From a virus, in the IMG/VR virus record IMGVR_UViG_3300037247_001878, positions 1 to 56,927 of that record: 56,927 nucleotides of DNA, one strand, 5' to 3'. Position numbers and translations under genes: made by a program. Below, piece by piece: positions 30,718-39,787 of this stretch; the first letter of the stretch is position 1, and the number at the start of each line of letters is the position of its first letter. Below the pieces are notes generated by a model. It did not search any database. It worked only from the letters and a program-made list of their open reading frames with translations, and was not told the DNA's origin.

Positions 30718-32027
30718 GGCGCCTCGATCTCCCCCTCGGTTTCGGTCTCTCGATTGGCGTTGGCCCGGCCCCACCAGGGGAGCACCAGGTCGAGCGCCGC
30801 GGCGATACGCGCCGGGGTCTCCGGATCCTCGATCGCCACATCGAGGAAGCGCGGGTCGTCGGCGAAGGCCGCGCGGACGCGCGCGTGATAGTCGGCGACC
30901 CACTCGATGAGCGCGGCGTCCTCGCCGCCCCGCCCACGCGGCAGGAACGGCAGTTCGGCCTTGACGATGCGCGCGCGCAGGTCCTTCCAGCGCGCGATGC
31001 TGGCCAGCCAGTCCTTGGGCGCCCGCGTATTCAGCAGGATCAGCGTCTCCGGATGGTGCTCCCGCAAGGACCGCAGGAAGCCGGGCGCCAGGGTCGGCCA
31101 GATGCTCACCCGCTCCCACTTGGGCGAGCGCGTGATATAGGCATCGCAGATCGCCTCGACGCCGCGCGGCACATAATGCAGCGGATCCCGGGCCTCGACG
31201 AAGGCGCGCCAGAGCTGCAGTGCAATCGGCGTGCCGTCCACGTGAAAGTGGCCGTGGCTGGACACCAGCCCGGCGCGGCCGAAGGCGCGGTGCAACGTCG
31301 AGGTGCCGCTCTTGGGCAACCCGCACACGAAGACGCGCAACTCGCTCACTTGCTCTCCTCCCGCCGAAGATGCGCGCAAAGACGGGCCGGGCTCCGCCGC
31401 CAAGACATCATCCAGCGTGACGATCGGCCAGAGATCCCAGTGGCTGCCCGGGCTGGCGTTCAGCACCTCGACGCCGAGGTCCTTGAGCGGCTGGACCATG
31501 GTCCGCAGATCGACGAGCTGCTCGTCCCAGCAGCCCGGCTTCGGCGCCTGCTTGTGCGGCGCGTGGTGATGGGTTCGGCCCTTGGCGTCCCGCCCGCCGT
31601 CGGCGCCGAGCAGCACCAGGCGCGTGGCGCCGAGCAGAACGGCCATGTTGATCGCGCCGTGGAGCGAGGTGCGCCGGACGCTGAGCGCGCGCGGATCGCT
31701 GCTGATCGCGACGCCACCGGCTTTGCCGGGAAATGGCGGGGCGACCTGGCGCAGGTGCAGCAACCCGTCCCAGTCGATCGCGCTCGTGGTGGTAACCACG
31801 CGCCCGCGCCACGGGCCCTCGATCGCCGCCCGGTGCTCGTAGAGCCAAGGCCGGTCCGCCGAGAAAAGATAATCGGCGAAGGGATGGGCGATGTAGCTGG
31901 AATTGACGGCGATCACCCGCCGGCCCGCCAGGCGGTGAGCCCCCTGCCCGGCCAGCGACGGCCCACCCGCCAGGATGAACGCGGTCTCGCCCTCCCACAG
32001 TCGCGGGACCGACCACTCGGTTGCCAT
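30714..32027 (-). CDS. Fusion: DUF115/MptE-like domain plus sulfotransferase
   Basis: 437 residues. Residues about 1-205 match the DUF115/MptE-like fold found in motility-glycan enzymes (AFILAGGPSL; VIAVNSSYIAHPFADYLFSA; LVLLGADGG). Residues about 230-425 are a sulfotransferase: VFVCGLPKSGTSTLHR holds the 5'-phosphosulfate loop LPKSGTST (237-244), and a 3'-phosphate region follows near 325. The second half would move sulfate from PAPS to a hydroxyl. Fusing a glycan-building domain to a sulfotransferase suggests a sulfated phage-specific glycan. First gene of the cassette, after the capsid gene. Confidence 0.75.
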   Translation of the reverse strand: MATEWSVPRLWEGETAFILAGGPSLAGQGAHRLAGRRVIAVNSSYIAHPFADYLFSADRPWLYEHRAAIEGPWRGRVVTTTSAIDWDGLLHLRQVAPPFPGKAGGVAISSDPRALSVRRTSLHGAINMAVLLGATRLVLLGADGGRDAKGRTHHHAPHKQAPKPGCWDEQLVDLRTMVQPLKDLGVEVLNASPGSHWDLWPIVTLDDVLAAEPGPSLRASSAGGEQVSELRVFVCGLPKSGTSTLHRAFGRAGLVSSHGHFHVDGTPIALQLWRAFVEARDPLHYVPRGVEAICDAYITRSPKWERVSIWPTLAPGFLRSLREHHPETLILLNTRAPKDWLASIARWKDLRARIVKAELPFLPRGRGGEDAALIEWVADYHARVRAAFADDPRFLDVAIEDPETPARIAAALDLVLPWWGRANANRETETEGEIEAP

Positions 32028-32044
32028 GGTGCCTTCGGGTCAAA

Positions 32045-32076
32045 CGCCGAAGGGGCCCCGGCGGGGCCCCTCGGCG
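32045..32076 (-). terminator. Long GC hairpin after the capsid gene
   Basis: CGCCGA-A-GGGGCCCC, loop GGC, GGGGCCCC-TCGGCG forms a 14-pair stem with one bulge. On the minus strand GTTTG follows, so T content is low. Lying between the capsid gene and the glycan cassette, it likely attenuates read-through so that the enzymes are made at lower level than the capsid. Confidence 0.55.
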
Positions 32077-32101
32077 GCGGTCACCGTGATCGAAAGGCCG
32101 A

Positions 32102-33118
32102 TCAGGTGTTCTTACCCGGGATCAGGGCCTGCGGCCGCGTGCAGATGTTGAGCGTGTTCATCTGCACTTCGAGCTCGATGCCCTTGTCGTTCGGCATCGG
32201 GAACTGCTTGGCCGTGAGCCGGCGGCCGAGTGTGTTGACCGTCTCGACGTAATCCGCCGGCGCGAAGTAGGTCCGGAACAAGTTGGGCACGCCGACCGGG
32301 AAGATGTGCGCCTTGGTGGCGGCGACGAAATCCGTCGCGCCAACCTTGCCGCGATAGTTCTGCCAGCGGATCCCGCCGAACTCGAAGGACCCGAAGGACA
32401 TCCCGCCGTCGACGTAGCCGCGTCGCAGCTCGGCGGCGGCGGTCTGGTTCAGGAACGTCTCGCGGACCTCTTTGTGCGCGATCAGCTCGTCGTAGAAGGT
32501 ATCGCCGACGAACGCGTGCACGCCCGTAAACGGCACGCCCTCGAGGATGTTCGCGATCTGCCGGACGACTTTGCCACAGGCCTTGCGCAGCACGCCCTCG
32601 GCAGGACTCGCAGCATCCAGGTCGAAATTGATCTCGGTTTCCTGGCTGACGCCGAACAGGGTGAAGAGGTTCAACGTCGTGTTGTCGGCGTAGGTGACGA
32701 TGCCCTTGACCGCGCCGATGCGCGAGAACTCCTGGGTCGCTTCGAGCGACTGGGAGTGGACCGCGACGCGCTCCGTTACCTGGCCCATGATCGATTCGAG
32801 CGCGGTTTCGGAGCCCCATTGGCGCACGCCCTGGACCTCCTCGGCCATGATCGCATCGTCAATCTCGAAGTGAGGCACGACCACGCTGCGCAGGTTGCGC
32901 TTGCCTTTGTCGATCGTGGTGCCGGGACCGCCGCGCGGGGTGGGCGCGACCAAGACCAGGATGCCGTCGCGCTCCTCGAGCGCGATCGAGGTGGCTGGGA
33001 CGCCGCTCTCCACGAACAAGTTCATCGAGCCGATCAGGCCCGGAACGAACTTGAGCTTGTTGATTGCGTCCGTCAGTGGGACGAGGCTGAAGGCGTCGTC
33101 CGTGAAGATGTCGAGCAT
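32102..33118 (-). CDS. Major capsid protein (lambda gpE family)
   Basis: 338 residues, recognisably the gpE/HK97-fold type: opening MLDIFTDDAFSLVPLTDAIN, the central PHFEIDDAIMAEEVQG, a middle GDTFYDELIAHKEVRETFLN and the C-terminal RTYFAPADYVETVNTLG. Next to a gpD-like decoration gene, as in lambda. It would assemble the icosahedral head with the scaffold and S49 protease encoded upstream. Confidence 0.92.
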   Translation of the reverse strand: MLDIFTDDAFSLVPLTDAINKLKFVPGLIGSMNLFVESGVPATSIALEERDGILVLVAPTPRGGPGTTIDKGKRNLRSVVVPHFEIDDAIMAEEVQGVRQWGSETALESIMGQVTERVAVHSQSLEATQEFSRIGAVKGIVTYADNTTLNLFTLFGVSQETEINFDLDAASPAEGVLRKACGKVVRQIANILEGVPFTGVHAFVGDTFYDELIAHKEVRETFLNQTAAAELRRGYVDGGMSFGSFEFGGIRWQNYRGKVGATDFVAATKAHIFPVGVPNLFRTYFAPADYVETVNTLGRRLTAKQFPMPNDKGIELEVQMNTLNICTRPQALIPGKNT

Positions 33119-33179
33119 GATTTCTTACTCCATTTCTCGCCGGCCGACGCCGGGGGACACTTGGCGCGCGGGCGTCGAG

Positions 33180-33566
33180 CTAGCGCGCGATGATGAAGAG
33201 CTTGGCGAGGCTGGTGTTCACAGCCGCCTTCTCCCCGCCGGCCGTCGATTCGGTCGGATAGGTCAGGAGGTTGTTGTTGACCTCCGCGAGGCGCGCGATG
33301 TAGGCAGCCGCGACATCGGCGTCGGCGCCCGTGGCGCTCGCGTCGATCGCGTCGATCACGATGCCGGCGACCTCGGTCTGGACGCCCCCGGCGGTGTCGA
33401 GCAAGCCGTCGGCGGCGATCAGCTTGCCGGCGCCGTCCTCCTGGACGACCTCGCCGACCTTGAGCTTCTGCCCCTTGAGGACGGTGCCGTTGTCGCGAGA
33501 GATGCCGCCGTTGCCCTCGGACAGGATGAATTCCGCCGTGTGGCGGGCTTCGGTTTTCAAGACCAT
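33180..33566 (-). CDS. Head decoration protein (gpD-like)
   Basis: 128 residues. The gpD-like features are the N-terminal arm (EARHTAEFILSEGNGGISRD), VLKGQKLKVGEVVQ and a C terminus with AVNTSLAKLFIIAR. The gene lies directly upstream of the capsid gene, matching lambda order D-E. It would trim the expanded capsid at threefold sites. Confidence 0.85.
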   Translation of the reverse strand: MVLKTEARHTAEFILSEGNGGISRDNGTVLKGQKLKVGEVVQEDGAGKLIAADGLLDTAGGVQTEVAGIVIDAIDASATGADADVAAAYIARLAEVNNNLLTYPTESTAGGEKAAVNTSLAKLFIIAR

Positions 33567-33630
33567 GGTGGTTTCTCCGATTCAGCCGCGCAAGCTCGCG
33601 CGGGCGTTGAGTTACGCAGGAATGGTTGGA

Positions 33631-34125
33631 TCAGGCAGGGGTTCCAGGCGAGAAACGCGCGTTCGTGCGCGCGACGGCCTTGTCCCACAGCGCCGCCGTG
33701 CTGCGCCCCGAGTCCGGCCCGGTGTGCCCGGCGATCTCGGCCGCCGAGGATGCGCTGACGCGCTGCCCGATCAGGGTCTTGCGCACGTCGCCCGTGGAGA
33801 CATTCTTGGCGATGAACTCGGCCGCCAGTTCCGCCTTGCCGGCGAGCGTGCAGAGGTCGGCGACCTGGCGGGCGTAGTGGCGCAGCTTGCGCGCGGCCTT
33901 CTTCTCCGCCTTGGCCGCGGCGCGGCGCGCGGCATTCTTGGATGAGGGCGCTTCGTCCTCCTCGTCGTCCTCGTCGTCCTCGTCCTCGTCCTGGGCCTTC
34001 TTCGCCTCGTCCTCGTCGTCCTCGTCCTCGTGCTCGGCGGCCTTGGTCTTGTCTTCGTCGTCGTCATCTTCGTGTTCCGCGGCCCGCTTGCCGCGCAGGC
34101 CGATTGCCGCGAGTGGGTTCTTCAT
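33631..34125 (-). CDS. Putative scaffold protein
   Basis: 164 residues from ATG 34125. A long acidic tract (about 18-60, Asp/Glu runs) is followed by a helical Ala/Lys region (NAARRAAAKAEKKAARKLRHY) and a C-terminal part with LCTLAGKAELAAEFIAKN. Size, charge and position between protease and decoration genes suit a separately encoded capsid scaffold; in lambda the scaffold is nested in the protease gene. Confirmation would need structural data. Confidence 0.6.
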   Translation of the reverse strand: MKNPLAAIGLRGKRAAEHEDDDDEDKTKAAEHEDEDDEDEAKKAQDEDEDDEDDEEDEAPSSKNAARRAAAKAEKKAARKLRHYARQVADLCTLAGKAELAAEFIAKNVSTGDVRKTLIGQRVSASSAAEIAGHTGPDSGRSTAALWDKAVARTNARFSPGTPA

Positions 34126-34148
34126 CGTCCAGTCCTTCCGTTTCGGGT

Positions 34149-35162
34149 TTAGGCCGACGGCAGCGCCGCGGGCTGTGGGCGCGCCAGTCGCGCCGCGAAT
34201 TCCTCGAAAACTTCGTCCTCGGACGCGACCGCATCGATCAGCCTGGCGGCGAGCGCGTCTACGCTGGTGAACACGTCCGCCTCGGTATCCAGCATCGCGG
34301 CCACCGAGAGTTTGCGGTTGCGCGCGACATCGGACGCGAAGAGCGTTCGGACGTTGTCGACCTCGCCCTGGAAGCGCGCCAGCACCTCCTCCGGCAAGGG
34401 CCCAAACGGATGCCCGTCGATCTTGCGGGCGCCGGAATGGATGAGCGTCACGGTGACGCCCTCGTCCTTCAGTTTGCCCGACCAATCGGCGTGCATCATG
34501 ACGACGCCGATCGAACCGGTATCGGCGGTCGTCGGCGCGAAGACATTGTGCGCCGCGGACGCGAGCCAATAGCCCGCCGAGAGCGCCATCTCGTTGATCA
34601 GCGCCCAAGAGGGCTTGGCCTGGCGCGCGAGGAATATCGCCTCGGCCGTGTCCTTGACACCGAAGAGCTCGCCTCCCGGCGTATCGTAATCGTACAGGAT
34701 GCCCTTGACTTGGCGGTCCTCGGCGGCGGCGTGGACCTTGGCCTTGATTCCATCGTAACCGGTCAGGCCCGAGTAGGGATCCAGGTGGCCGTACTTGTGC
34801 ACCAGCTCGCCCTCGATCGGGATGTAGGCGATGCCGCTCTGCGGCTCGAAAGCGAACAGGCGCGCGCTCTCGTGATCGCGCGAGGGCGCGCCGACGCTGC
34901 GCGCGTCTTTGGCGGCCGGCACGAATTCGACGCCGGCTAGGACCACGCTGCGCTCAGCAGCAACGCGCCTCTCGGACAGCGGCGGCGCGACCGCGCCGAC
35001 CTCGAACACGACGCCCGACAAATTATCCACGATGCGGGCGACGTTGAGGCGCGCGGCGAGCTCGCCACCCATCACGGCGATCGCGGCGTCCGCCGTGATC
35101 GGATGCGCCTTGTTGGTCATGATGCGATTGGCGATGCGTCGGAGATCATGAGGGACCGGCAT
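34149..35162 (-). CDS. Head maturation protease, S49 family (gpC-like)
   Basis: 337 residues. The SppA/ClpP-like core starts near 110 (GIAYIPIEGELVHKY). The catalytic Ser195 is in INEMALSAGYWLAS and Lys247 in GARKIDGHPFGP, the Ser-Lys pair of family S49. The start overlaps the portal stop as TAATG. It would remove the scaffold and trim portal during head maturation. Confidence 0.9.
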   Translation of the reverse strand: MPVPHDLRRIANRIMTNKAHPITADAAIAVMGGELAARLNVARIVDNLSGVVFEVGAVAPPLSERRVAAERSVVLAGVEFVPAAKDARSVGAPSRDHESARLFAFEPQSGIAYIPIEGELVHKYGHLDPYSGLTGYDGIKAKVHAAAEDRQVKGILYDYDTPGGELFGVKDTAEAIFLARQAKPSWALINEMALSAGYWLASAAHNVFAPTTADTGSIGVVMMHADWSGKLKDEGVTVTLIHSGARKIDGHPFGPLPEEVLARFQGEVDNVRTLFASDVARNRKLSVAAMLDTEADVFTSVDALAARLIDAVASEDEVFEEFAARLARPQPAALPSA

Positions 35163-36784
35163 TACTCATCGTCCTCCTCGCCTTTCTTTTCTTTGTCCTC
35201 GTCCCCGCCCCCTGCCGGCGGCTGGACGGCGCCGGCCTCCTCGGCGGGATCCGGCAACGCCGAGCCGGCCGGCTTGGCCTGCGTTGCGCCGGTCAGGTTG
35301 ACCCGGCTGGGATCGGAATCGAGCGTCAGGCCGAGGTTGTCGGCGCGGGCCTTGTCCTCGGCGATCTCGCGGTCGATCTCCTCCACGTCGTCGCCGCGCG
35401 CAGCCACGACCCGGGACCGGGAACCGAAGCCGGCACGAACCTCGCGCAGGGAGGCTTTCTGTTCTTTCTCCGGGTCGACCCAGGGCCAGCCCTGGGGCAC
35501 CCACTTCACCCGCCGGTAGTCGCGCCGGTTGGCCAGGTAGTCGCTGGCGGCGGTGACGCCGGCGAGCGCCGCCTGGTCGAGCCAGAGGCGCCAGACCGGA
35601 CGGTTGAGTTGGTAGACCGGCGTGTTCGCCTGGAACTGCTCGAAACCGCGGCGGTTTTCCAAGAGCCCGGCGCGGAGCGAGGTGAAGTTCACATCCGAGA
35701 GGTCGCCGGTGACCTGCTCGTAGGTCAAGTCGGCGCCGGCGGCAACGCCGTGCAGATTCCACTTCATGAAGGGGTCGTAGGACGTCCCAACCTCGGCCGG
35801 CTCGGCAAACTTGATGTCGGCGCCGGCGGGCAGCACCTGAGACATCCCGGGTTCGAGGGTGATCTCGACCTCACCCTTGCTGTCGGGTTTCTCCTCAACC
35901 AGCGGCGCGCCGTCCTCGCCGACGCCGGGAATGATGAAGGCCGCGAACATGGCTGCGATCTTCTTGCGCAGCAGCTCCGCGTCCTCGTACTCGTCGAGGG
36001 CATGCAGGCGCGCGAGCACGCTGGCCAAGCGCGGGGCGCCGCGCACCTGGCCCGGGCGCTCGCGCACGAAGAGATGCAGGATCTCGGCCGCCGGCACGCG
36101 CTCCAGCTCCCAGCCGCGTGGGCGTTGAGACAGGAACTCGCCGGGGTGCTCGCGATACATGTAATAGGCCCTGCGGCGGCCCTGACGGTCGAACTCGATG
36201 CCGGCGATGACGATGTTGCCGTTCTCGCCGATGCGGTTCTCGGCGAGGGGCACGTGATCGGCCTCAAGAACCTGGACCTGGAGCGGCACCTCGGGGCCGT
36301 CCCCGGGGTTGATGGCTAGACTGCGCGGGCGCAGGCGCACGAAAACCTCGCCGGACTCGAAGCCGCCTCCGACGCAAAGCGCCTGCTGCTCGTAATAGTC
36401 GCCGACGCCTTCCGGGTCCGATTCCTCGGTCCAGTCGCGCCATTTCTCATGCAGGGTCTCGCGGACCGCCTCGTCCGGGTGGCGAGATTGGGGCCGGATG
36501 CCGGTGCCGATCGCGTTGGCGACGTAGCGGTTCTTGATCTGCCGCGCCCAGGGATTCGTGCGAATCTCGTGCCGGGCGCGGTTGCGGAGCGTCGCGGCGT
36601 GGGCAATGACGGTGGTATTGACGCCCGAGGAGGTGGTCAGCCAGGCGCTCTGCCGGCGCCCGGTCCCGGCGCCGGCGTCGTAGGCCGGCAACAGCGTGCC
36701 GCCGGCAGCGCCGTGAGACGCCTGAGCCCCGGGCTGGAACCCGGGTTTGAAGGTCACGCGCCCGATGCGGCAGTTCGTCTCCAT
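35162..36784 (-). CDS. Portal protein (lambda gpB family)
   Basis: 540 residues from ATG 36784 (a TTG at 36793 or GTG at 36790 are possible starts). Family features are ANAIGTGIRPQSRH near residue 90, EVFVRLRPRS, QVLEADHVPL, the wing region with GWPWVDPEKE, and an acidic, Lys-rich C-terminal tail. Twelve copies would form the ring that passes DNA and joins head to tail. It lies between gpW-like and S49 protease genes, the canonical order. Confidence 0.9.
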   Translation of the reverse strand: METNCRIGRVTFKPGFQPGAQASHGAAGGTLLPAYDAGAGTGRRQSAWLTTSSGVNTTVIAHAATLRNRARHEIRTNPWARQIKNRYVANAIGTGIRPQSRHPDEAVRETLHEKWRDWTEESDPEGVGDYYEQQALCVGGGFESGEVFVRLRPRSLAINPGDGPEVPLQVQVLEADHVPLAENRIGENGNIVIAGIEFDRQGRRRAYYMYREHPGEFLSQRPRGWELERVPAAEILHLFVRERPGQVRGAPRLASVLARLHALDEYEDAELLRKKIAAMFAAFIIPGVGEDGAPLVEEKPDSKGEVEITLEPGMSQVLPAGADIKFAEPAEVGTSYDPFMKWNLHGVAAGADLTYEQVTGDLSDVNFTSLRAGLLENRRGFEQFQANTPVYQLNRPVWRLWLDQAALAGVTAASDYLANRRDYRRVKWVPQGWPWVDPEKEQKASLREVRAGFGSRSRVVAARGDDVEEIDREIAEDKARADNLGLTLDSDPSRVNLTGATQAKPAGSALPDPAEEAGAVQPPAGGGDEDKEKKGEEDDE

Positions 36785-36786
36785 CC

Positions 36787-37002
36787 TCACCAACCCTTGC
36801 GCGTCTGCGGGTAAACACGACGCGTCTTGACCGTGCCCTCGAGCGCGGCGATCTGTGCGACAACCGATGCCAGCACCCGGCTCATTTCGTCGAGGTTGCG
36901 GTAGCTCACTTCCTTGTCGCCCTCGCGCAGCTTGAGCACACCGGAGGCGAGCGCCGCCTCCAGCGCGTCGCGGCGTGCCTGGAGCTCGGTCAGCGTTGCC
37001 AT
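36787..37002 (-). CDS. gpW-like head-tail joining protein
   Basis: 71 residues, two helices and a short hairpin (MATLTELQARRDALEAALAS; GDKEVSYRNLDEMSRVLASV), the size and pattern of lambda gpW. It is encoded between the terminase large subunit and the portal, as in lambda, and would plug the portal after packaging. Confidence 0.85.
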   Translation of the reverse strand: MATLTELQARRDALEAALASGVLKLREGDKEVSYRNLDEMSRVLASVVAQIAALEGTVKTRRVYPQTRKGW

Positions 37003-37003
37003 G

Positions 37004-38938
37004 TCAGGACAGCCAGCGCGACTTGCCGGCGCGGATCGCCGGAGCGGCCTCGTCCACCTCCGCCCCCGGCGGCGCGACGACCGCGCGCAGCATGTCGAGC
37101 TGGGCCGGCTCCGGCGGCGCGCCGCGCTCGATGGCGAGCGCCTCCCACTGCGCCAGCGTCATGCGGCCCATGCCGATGTGCGGCGAATAGGCCGCGGCGC
37201 GGGCGTAGACGGCGCAGTCCAGGACCTCGTTGCGGTCCTGTGGCGACTTGTCCCATTGGTAGGACGTGAGGCCGCCGCGCTTCTGCTTCGCGACCAGCTT
37301 CTCGGCGGTCAGCTGCTTGAAGACCTCGTCGTCCAGGCCGCTCGCCAGGTGCACGAAGCCGGGCGGGAAATTGCCGGTCTCGTCCGGGCCTTCCAGGTTC
37401 AGGTAGCCGTAGAGCTCGGCCTTCAGGTACCAGGAGCCGACCATCCAGTTGAGCGCGCTCGATCGCACCAGCTTGCCGCGCGGCGTGTAGGTCATCTTCT
37501 TGGGCGTGCCGATCGGCCAGTCGGTGCGCCCCGAGTAGCCCTTGATCGAGATCGTGGCCGGCTTGCCGCGTACCCAGTCGTAGGCCATGGTCGGGCGATA
37601 GCCGGAATCGACCGCCGTGCATTCGAGGCGCAGCTCGCGGCCCTGCAGCGTGAACCAAGACTGCTGCCACAGTTCGGTGAGATCGCCCCAGACCTGGAGG
37701 TCCGCCGTGTTGCCCGCGAGCACGACATGGTCGATCAGCGCCGAGGTCTTGCCGACGCCCCATCCCCAGATCGAGGCCTCGAGGCGGTCCGCCTGCATGT
37801 CGACGCCCATGGTCAGGAACAGCACCCAGGCCGGCACCTCGCCGCGGCCGTGGCTGGCGATCGACTGGGCGCGCTTCTGCAGATCCTCCCACTTCGGCGC
37901 CTCGCCCTGGACCTCGAAGCTGCGGCCCAGCCAGAGGTTGGCGAAGCCCTTTTCCCTGTGCGGGTCGCCCTTGGTGGCGAGGTAGGCGGCGGCGATGTCG
38001 TCCCAGGTAACGAAGGGGGAATAGAGCGAGTCGATGTGGAAGGAGGGATGGCGCCCGGGCCCCGGCTCGGCCGCGATCCAGCGCCCGCGGGCCAGCATGC
38101 CGGTCTTTTCGAAGTGCTCGATAATGCAGCCCCGCGCGGCGCAGACATAGACGGCCTTGTGCGGAAAGTCTTCCTCGAAGCGCAGGTTCTCGAAGATGAG
38201 CGTCTGCTCGTGCCCGCAGTGCGGACAGGAGACATGGTAGTAACGCTGGTCGCCGGCTTCGAAGGCCGCGTCGATACGCGAGCTGCCTTTCAGCGTCGGC
38301 GTCGACATCTCCAATTTCTTGTAGGTGCCGAGGGCGCGGAACGCGAGCTGACGTGCGTCAACCATGAGCATGGGGTCGCCCTGGCCTTCCAGGTCTTCCG
38401 GCCAGTCGTCGATCTCGTCGCAGAGTACGTTCTTGACCGTCTTGGAGCGCAGGCCGGCGGTCGAGTTGGCGCCGCAAATGGTTAGGCTGCCGCCCGGGTA
38501 TGACTTCGAGAGCACCGTCGAGCCGCGGCCCGAGCGGCTCTTGAGCGGCGCGATCTTACGCCGCAGGACCGGCGAACCGTCGATCGTCGGCTGCAGCTTG
38601 TCTCGGTTGAAATCCTTGGCCGCATCGACCGTCGGCTGGACCGCCATGGCCCGCGCCGGCGCGACATCGGCGATGTAGCCGAGCCAGGCGATGCCGAGGC
38701 CGGTCAAGCCGGGCTGCGCCGACTTGCGCACGCTGATCCGCGTCGCCGGGTCCTCCGGCGCCAGGAGGTCCAGGATCTCGGGCAGGTAGGGCGTGACCTC
38801 GGGCGACCAATGGCTGCCGGCATAGGGACCGTCCGGCACGACGATGTTCTCCGCCGCCCAGGCGCTCGGCTGAACGACTGGGTCGGGCGCGAGGCCCAGC
38901 GCCAACGCGGCTGCGACGACGCTAATCTTCAGTTTCAT
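37004..38938 (-). CDS. Terminase large subunit (gpA family)
   Basis: 644 residues. The packaging ATPase is of the GpA type. Aspects include NIVVPDGPYAGSHWSPEVTP, an acidic LCDEIDDWPEDLEGQGDP (Walker-B-like), a zinc pair CPHCGH with a later CAARGC, and the nuclease half with GVDMQADRLEASIWGWG. It overlaps the small subunit by 17 bases. gpA-type enzymes cut at cos sites, so the virion DNA probably has cohesive ends. Confidence 0.9.
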   Translation of the reverse strand: MKLKISVVAAALALGLAPDPVVQPSAWAAENIVVPDGPYAGSHWSPEVTPYLPEILDLLAPEDPATRISVRKSAQPGLTGLGIAWLGYIADVAPARAMAVQPTVDAAKDFNRDKLQPTIDGSPVLRRKIAPLKSRSGRGSTVLSKSYPGGSLTICGANSTAGLRSKTVKNVLCDEIDDWPEDLEGQGDPMLMVDARQLAFRALGTYKKLEMSTPTLKGSSRIDAAFEAGDQRYYHVSCPHCGHEQTLIFENLRFEEDFPHKAVYVCAARGCIIEHFEKTGMLARGRWIAAEPGPGRHPSFHIDSLYSPFVTWDDIAAAYLATKGDPHREKGFANLWLGRSFEVQGEAPKWEDLQKRAQSIASHGRGEVPAWVLFLTMGVDMQADRLEASIWGWGVGKTSALIDHVVLAGNTADLQVWGDLTELWQQSWFTLQGRELRLECTAVDSGYRPTMAYDWVRGKPATISIKGYSGRTDWPIGTPKKMTYTPRGKLVRSSALNWMVGSWYLKAELYGYLNLEGPDETGNFPPGFVHLASGLDDEVFKQLTAEKLVAKQKRGGLTSYQWDKSPQDRNEVLDCAVYARAAAYSPHIGMGRMTLAQWEALAIERGAPPEPAQLDMLRAVVAPPGAEVDEAAPAIRAGKSRWLS

Positions 38939-39524
38939 CGTCGTCCTCCCCCGCGCCGAGGTGCTGCAGTTTCGATTCGAGCTCGGCCTCGAGCCCGCGT
39001 ATCTTGTCTTTCAGGAAGCCCCGGATTGCTTTCAGATCGCCGCCGGTGACGCTGGCGAGCCCGTCGGCCCAGGTCTCGATCAGGTCGAGTTGCTGGCGTA
39101 TCTCCCGGCCGCAGGTGACCATCGCGGACTCGACATCCGAGACCAGGACCAGGAGGCCGTCCTTGAGCGCGTTCTCGCGGTCCAATTGTTCGCGCTGCGC
39201 CCGCACATAGAGCGTTCGTTCCGTTTTGTAATTCAGATCGTCGTCGTCGCCGAGATCGCCGACGGCGCCGTTTGGATCGGGAACGCCGAGTTCCGCCTGC
39301 GGGTCGCGGTTTCGCTTCCATTGGGCTTCGGCCGTTACGAAGCGCAGCTTTTTTCCCGGGCCCAGCGCCGCGCCCGAGATGCGGCCCGTCTGCACGGCCA
39401 GGGTTATCGCCGACTTGACCACGCCGACGCGGCGCGCGAACTCCGCACGCGAAACCAACTCCCCGCCGTTCACCGCCGCCGCGGCTTCCAAACCGTTGCC
39501 GTCGTCCGTGCTAAGACTGGTCAT
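38922..39524 (-). CDS. Terminase small subunit (Nu1-like)
   Basis: 200 residues. The N-terminal winged helix (ELVSRAEFARRVGVVKSAIT; QTGRISGAALGPGKKLRFV) and the following helical dimerisation part match Nu1. It would bind the repeats in the intergenic region just upstream (39525-39945) and recruit the large subunit. Confidence 0.85.
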   Translation of the reverse strand: MTSLSTDDGNGLEAAAAVNGGELVSRAEFARRVGVVKSAITLAVQTGRISGAALGPGKKLRFVTAEAQWKRNRDPQAELGVPDPNGAVGDLGDDDDLNYKTERTLYVRAQREQLDRENALKDGLLVLVSDVESAMVTCGREIRQQLDLIETWADGLASVTGGDLKAIRGFLKDKIRGLEAELESKLQHLGAGEDDDETED

Positions 39525-39574
39525 GACGCTCCTGTCGGTGCGCGGAAAGCGGCGCGGCCCTTCAGGCGCGCATC

Positions 39575-39609
39575 GTTCAGTGAGCGTTCAGCCGTTCAGT
39601 TCAGTTCAG
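39575..39609. repeat. Five GTTCAG direct repeats (cosB-like)
   Basis: GTTCAG starts at 39575, 39586, 39594, 39599 and 39604, spaced 11, 8, 5 and 5 bases; the last two overlap by one base. The array is 50 bases upstream of the terminase small subunit gene. It could be the binding sites of that protein. Confidence 0.55.
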
Positions 39610-39727
39610 GGCTTTTCAGAACCCGGACACTAGCGCCACATCGCGCGCAGCCGAACCACGTTCGTTTTTGGGCTGGGAAGGACCCGTTGACTCTCGATCG
39701 GCATCGGCTAAAACGATCGGGGCGGGG

Positions 39728-39787
39728 CGCTCGGCATCGTTGCCTCCAAGCATTTGAGGAGCCGAGTTGGCGCCTCGATGCCGAGCG
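39728..39787. repeat. 12-bp inverted repeat (CGCTCGGCATCG)
   Basis: CGCTCGGCATCG at 39728-39739 and CGATGCCGAGCG at 39776-39787 are perfect inverted copies separated by 36 bases. A dyad of this sort could mark cos or a transcriptional control site. Confidence 0.5.

Noticed and set aside
33631-34608. Single 325-residue gene covering scaffold and part of the protease
   Set aside because: The upstream part is an Arg-rich shadow of the S49 protease; a separate ATG at 34125 gives a compact acidic scaffold-like protein.
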